Source of the DNA: Rhodospirillales bacterium
GTDB lineage: Bacteria; Pseudomonadota; Alphaproteobacteria; Acetobacterales; Acetobacteraceae
Direction of reading: 5' to 3'
Length of the DNA stretch: 5,502 nt
NCBI GenBank assembly: GCA_028870815.1
Contig: JAGWOU010000164.1
Location: 1-5,502 of the forward strand
The position numbers and the translations under genes were made by a program. The notes under the pieces are model-generated. The model saw only the letters and a program-made list of their open reading frames with translations, had not been told where the DNA came from and searched no databases. This document shows, one piece after another, positions 4,780 through 5,502 of this stretch; within the stretch, counting starts at the first letter, position 1; each line of letters opens with the position of its first letter.

Positions 4780-5502
4780 TCACGCCAGCGCCGTCAATGG
4801 TCTTGCGGCCACCCAGCCTTCCAGCCGCCGCAAAGCCTCATTCAGCACGTGCTCCTGCTTGCAGAAGGCAAACCGCGCATATTGGCGCGGGGCATCCCCC
4901 ACATAGAAGGCGGAGACTGGAATCGCCGCCACGCCTGCCTGCTCAGTGATTGCCTCGCAGAAGGCCACGTCATCGCCTTCAAACCCCAGGGCGGAAACAT
5001 CAGCGGTGATGAAATAGCTGCCCGAGGCGGGCAAAGTGGCTAAGCCGAGCCGCTTCAGCCCGGCATCCAGCTGGTTCCGCCGGCCTTCAAGCGCCGCCGC
5101 AAGGCCATGGAAATACGCATCCGGCTTGGCCAAACCCACCGCCACGGCGCGCTGCAAATTGGGCGCGGTGGTGAAAGTGAGGTTCTGGTGCGCCTTGGCC
5201 ACCAAATCCATCAGCGGCACCGGACCGGACACATAGCCCACCTTCCAGCCGGTGAGCGAGAAGGTTTTGCCCGCGCTGCCGATGCGCAATGACCGCTCGG
5301 CCATGCCCGGCAACGTAGCCAGAGGAATATGTTGCGCGCCCGAGAAAACCAGATGCTCGTAAACCTCGTCGCACACGGCATAGACATCATGCTGGTGTAA
5401 CAGTTCGGCGATGAACGCCAGCTCATCCTGCGTGAACACCTTGCCGGTGGGATTCATCGGGGAATTCAGCAGCATCGCCTTGGTTTTCGGCCCGAAGGCG
5501 GC
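4780..5502 (-). CDS. PLP-dependent class I/II aminotransferase (YbdL / kynurenine aminotransferase-like), 5' end outside window
   Basis: The last 240 residues are visible and the frame is open to the window edge. An ATG at 5475 is internal, since AAFGPKTKA precedes it in frame and LLNSPMNPTGKV is a mid-protein motif. Fold-type I aminotransferase landmarks, numbered from the first visible residue, are: N17 of NPTG, D45 and Y48 of CDEVYEHLVF (contacts to the PLP ring), the Schiff-base lysine K79 in GSAGKTFSLTGWKVGY, and an arginine in YARFAFCKQE that should bind the substrate carboxylate. TGWKVGY, LTFTTAP and GVAAIPVSAFY resemble the YbdL (methionine aminotransferase) and kynurenine aminotransferase branch; DapC-like enzymes are close relatives. 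It would transfer an amino group from an amino acid to a 2-oxo acid in the cytosol. Substrate specificity cannot be fixed from the C-terminal part. tRNA-His follows 26 bp after the stop. Confidence 0.9.
   Translation of the reverse strand, partial: AAFGPKTKAMLLNSPMNPTGKVFTQDELAFIAELLHQHDVYAVCDEVYEHLVFSGAQHIPLATLPGMAERSLRIGSAGKTFSLTGWKVGYVSGPVPLMDLVAKAHQNLTFTTAPNLQRAVAVGLAKPDAYFHGLAAALEGRRNQLDAGLKRLGLATLPASGSYFITADVSALGFEGDDVAFCEAITEQAGVAAIPVSAFYVGDAPRQYARFAFCKQEHVLNEALRRLEGWVAARPLTALA

Noticed and set aside
4006..5043. Long plus-strand open frame of 345 codons across mobA, tRNA-His and the aminotransferase
   Set aside because: It runs antisense to three well-supported genes. Its DRTRDNRYHKPALYQLSYV stretch is the familiar false peptide from reading a tRNA-His gene backwards.

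Overview
The window is an ordinary chromosomal segment of a moderately GC-rich proteobacterium, probably an alphaproteobacterium. Acetobacteraceae or another Rhodospirillales-type lineage is my best guess, from protein resemblance and from CTAGAGCA-ended intergenic palindromes. All five protein genes and the one tRNA lie on the minus strand, so transcription runs from high to low coordinates. The two end genes are cut by the window edges.

In transcription order: (i) the C-terminal 240 residues of a PLP-dependent class I/II aminotransferase (5502-4780); (ii) tRNA-His(GTG) with encoded G-1, C73 and CCA (4753-4677), starting 26 bp after the aminotransferase stop and followed by an 11-bp dyad; (iii) mobA, molybdenum cofactor guanylyltransferase (4626-4063); (iv) a 148-bp regulatory gap with two dyads sharing a TTGTAAA core; (v) a 531-residue isocitrate lyase of the long, KQCGH-signature class (3914-2319); (vi) a 220-bp gap with two intergenic palindromic elements and a strong intrinsic terminator; (vii) a multi-pass membrane protein of the GT-C glycosyltransferase type (2098-716); (viii) the N-terminal 201 residues of a fatty acid hydroxylase / sterol desaturase family enzyme (604-1).

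The genes do not form one pathway. They look like single-gene units of central or housekeeping function: the glyoxylate shunt, Mo cofactor maturation, amino acid transamination, translation, and envelope lipid or glycan modification. Malate synthase, mobB and molybdoenzymes are not in the window.

I found no CRISPR array, insertion sequence, prophage gene, toxin-antitoxin pair or novel multi-gene system. The best leads are non-coding: the dyads upstream of isocitrate lyase, the palindromic repeat that supplies the isocitrate lyase stop codon and may work as a terminator, and the small dyads packed around tRNA-His and the mobA start.
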